A stretch of DNA of 64,000 nt. Source: Photobacterium damselae. GTDB taxonomy: Bacteria; Pseudomonadota; Gammaproteobacteria; Enterobacterales; Vibrionaceae. How positions within the stretch are numbered: the first letter of the stretch is position 1; each line of letters begins with the position of its first letter. Under the pieces are notes generated by a model that was not told the DNA's origin, did not search any database, and worked only from the letters and a program-made list of their open reading frames with translations. Made by a program: the position numbers and the translations under genes. Positions 63,033 to 64,000 of the stretch are shown here, piece after piece. The stretch lies in assembly GCF_003026815.1 (NCBI RefSeq), contig NZ_PYOG01000019.1, positions 23,480 through 87,479 of the forward strand, written 5' to 3'.

Positions 63033-63573
63033 GTTGATATTCATCTTTTAAACGAACATAGTTGTTTGCCGAGAGAGTCAATGAGGATTTCTCGGCATCA
63101 CTTAATTGTCGAACTTGTCTGATAGGATTGCCTAAGTAAAGATAACCCGACAGTAAATGTTTATTGGGCGGTATAACACTGCCTGCTCCAATAATGATCT
63201 CATCTTCAATGATTGCACCGTCTAAAATAATGGTGCCCATGCCGATTAATACTCGATTTCCTATTGTGCATCCATGCAACATGGCTTTGTGTCCAACCGT
63301 TACTTGTTCTCCTATTAATAGAGGAAAACCATTTGGGTGTTGTGGTGATGGTCGACTGACATGTAAGACCGACCCATCTTGAATATTGCTCTCTCGCCCT
63401 ATCTTTATATAGTTCACATCCCCGCGAATAACGACTTGAGGCCAAATACTACAATGTGGCGCCAGTTCAACTTGGCCAATAACGGTAGCTGATGGGTCTA
63501 TATAGGTATTTTTACTGATCCTTGGTTGATAATTTTGGTATTGGCGAATGTCTGCTTGAGTTGTAAATGTCAT
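63022..63573 (-). CDS. yrdA: gamma carbonic anhydrase family protein YrdA
   Basis: Left-handed beta-helix hexapeptide protein of 183 residues. Metal-binding His pattern is visible in HCSIWPQVVIRGDVNYIKIG, VTVGHKAMLHGCTIG (about 86-105) and the trimer repeats GAVIED-type. Whether it hydrates CO2 is unproven for this family. Adjacent to the rRNA operon, as in E. coli yrdA-rrsD. Confidence 0.95.
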   Translation of the reverse strand: MTFTTQADIRQYQNYQPRISKNTYIDPSATVIGQVELAPHCSIWPQVVIRGDVNYIKIGRESNIQDGSVLHVSRPSPQHPNGFPLLIGEQVTVGHKAMLHGCTIGNRVLIGMGTIILDGAIIEDEIIIGAGSVIPPNKHLLSGYLYLGNPIRQVRQLSDAEKSSLTLSANNYVRLKDEYQLNQ

Positions 63574-63693
63574 TTTTGTTCCTAAATGAAAGGGAAGTTA
63601 TTAATTTTACGCTGTTCTTTACAACCAAACTGATCTTTTTGTGGTTTATTTGTTCGCTTGGCAGGAAAAGCTAAGTTTTTTGCAAAAATACCC

Positions 63694-63721
63694 TTGCCAA
63701 TGTGATCGAAGTCTCTATAAT
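63694..63721 (+). promoter_or_regulatory. rRNA operon promoter
   Basis: TTGCCA at 63694-63699 and TATAAT at 63716-63721, spaced by 16 bases, are followed by a GC-rich GCGACC discriminator typical of stringently controlled rrn promoters. An A/T-rich stretch (TTTTTTGCAAAAATA) just upstream may be an UP element. Confidence 0.85.
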
Positions 63722-63772
63722 GCGACCTCACTGACACGGACAACGGCGCAAGCGGTTACCGAAAGTCAGTAT

Positions 63773-63785
63773 TGTTCTTTAACAA
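63773..63785 (+). promoter_or_regulatory. rrn antitermination boxA
   Basis: TGTTCTTTAACAA differs from the rrn boxA consensus (TGCTCTTTAACAA) at one base. It lies in the leader, 170 bases before the 16S start, and would recruit NusB/NusE antitermination factors. Confidence 0.85.
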
Positions 63786-63955
63786 TTTGACCATGCAATC
63801 TGTGTGGGCACTCGTAAAATGATTTAGTCTAAAAGATTTAATCAATGAAACTGAGTGACCAAGTGATACTTCGGTATCAGCACAGTCAATTCATTCATCA
63901 TTTATGATGAATTAACAGTATTCATTGAGCCGTATCGTTAGATACAACAAAACTT

Positions 63956-64000
63956 TAATTGAAGAGTTTGATCATGGCTCAGATTGAACGCTGGCGGCAG
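63956..64000 (+). rRNA. rrs: 16S ribosomal RNA, 5' end (partial)
   Basis: The last bases read AATTGAAGAGTTTGATCATG, then GCTCAGATTGAACGCTGGCG, the universal bacterial 16S 5' end. Only about 45 bases lie in the window. The mature 5' end is placed by analogy to E. coli. Confidence 0.97.

Overview
The window comes from the replication-origin region of the large chromosome of a Vibrionaceae bacterium (Vibrio or a close relative). The evidence is gene order: rpmH-rnpA-yidD-yidC-mnmE-mioC, then an oriC-like intergene, then mnmG-rsmG-parA-parB and the atpIBEFHAGDC operon. The products closely match those I remember from Vibrio. The far end holds the Vibrio-type block def-fmt-rsmB-trkA-trkH / LysM-dprA-smg-yrdD / purEK / tsaC-hemF-aroE, running into an rRNA operon. 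The last about 45 bases are the start of a 16S rRNA gene.

Layout. 1-1525: end of a polar amino-acid ABC transporter operon whose ATPase is broken by a 26-bp tandem duplication. 1535-6177: rpmH/rnpA/yidD/yidC, mnmE and mioC, reading toward the origin. 6178-6613: oriC, with two perfect DnaA boxes and about 16 GATC sites. 6614-10845: mnmG, rsmG, parA, parB. 11030-17984: nine ATP synthase genes. 18175-22357: glmU, a DeoR-type regulator and glmS, with a shared operator-like motif before glmU and before the regulator. 22599-23588: two tandem XRE regulators. 23664-30245 (minus): ilvA-ilvD-ilvE-ilvM-ilvG behind a 29-residue leader peptide and attenuator.

30591-41340 is the accessory part. comM, the branch-migration helicase of natural transformation, is split just after its Walker B motif by an island of about 9.2 kb. 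The island carries a tightly packed, partly overlapping operon of three large tyrosine-recombinase-fold proteins (780, 803 and 454 residues) plus a 175-residue coiled-coil protein. One of the three appears to lack the first catalytic arginine. Convergent to the operon is a single cargo gene, a 604-residue protein with an N-terminal DUF4365-type, PD-(D/E)XK-like domain and a C-terminal Cys cluster. The layout resembles the Gamma-Mobile-Trio (GMT) islands known from Vibrio, which carry anti-phage and other conflict genes. The cargo is therefore a good candidate for an uncharacterised defence gene.

41433-54993 (mostly minus): dsbA, srkA, ccoG, yihD, a 57-residue protein of unknown function, a GntR/FCD regulator, a hemolysin-III family gene with a FabR-like palindrome, a large pyruvoyl decarboxylase resembling the tryptophan decarboxylase PsiD, trkH, trkA, rsmB, fmt and def. 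55282-63573: a LysM protein, dprA, smg, yrdD, purK/purE (with a textbook PurR operator), tsaC, hemF, aroE, yrdB and yrdA. The rRNA promoter, boxA and 16S start follow.

All calls come from reading the sequence and from memory of the families; no database search was run.
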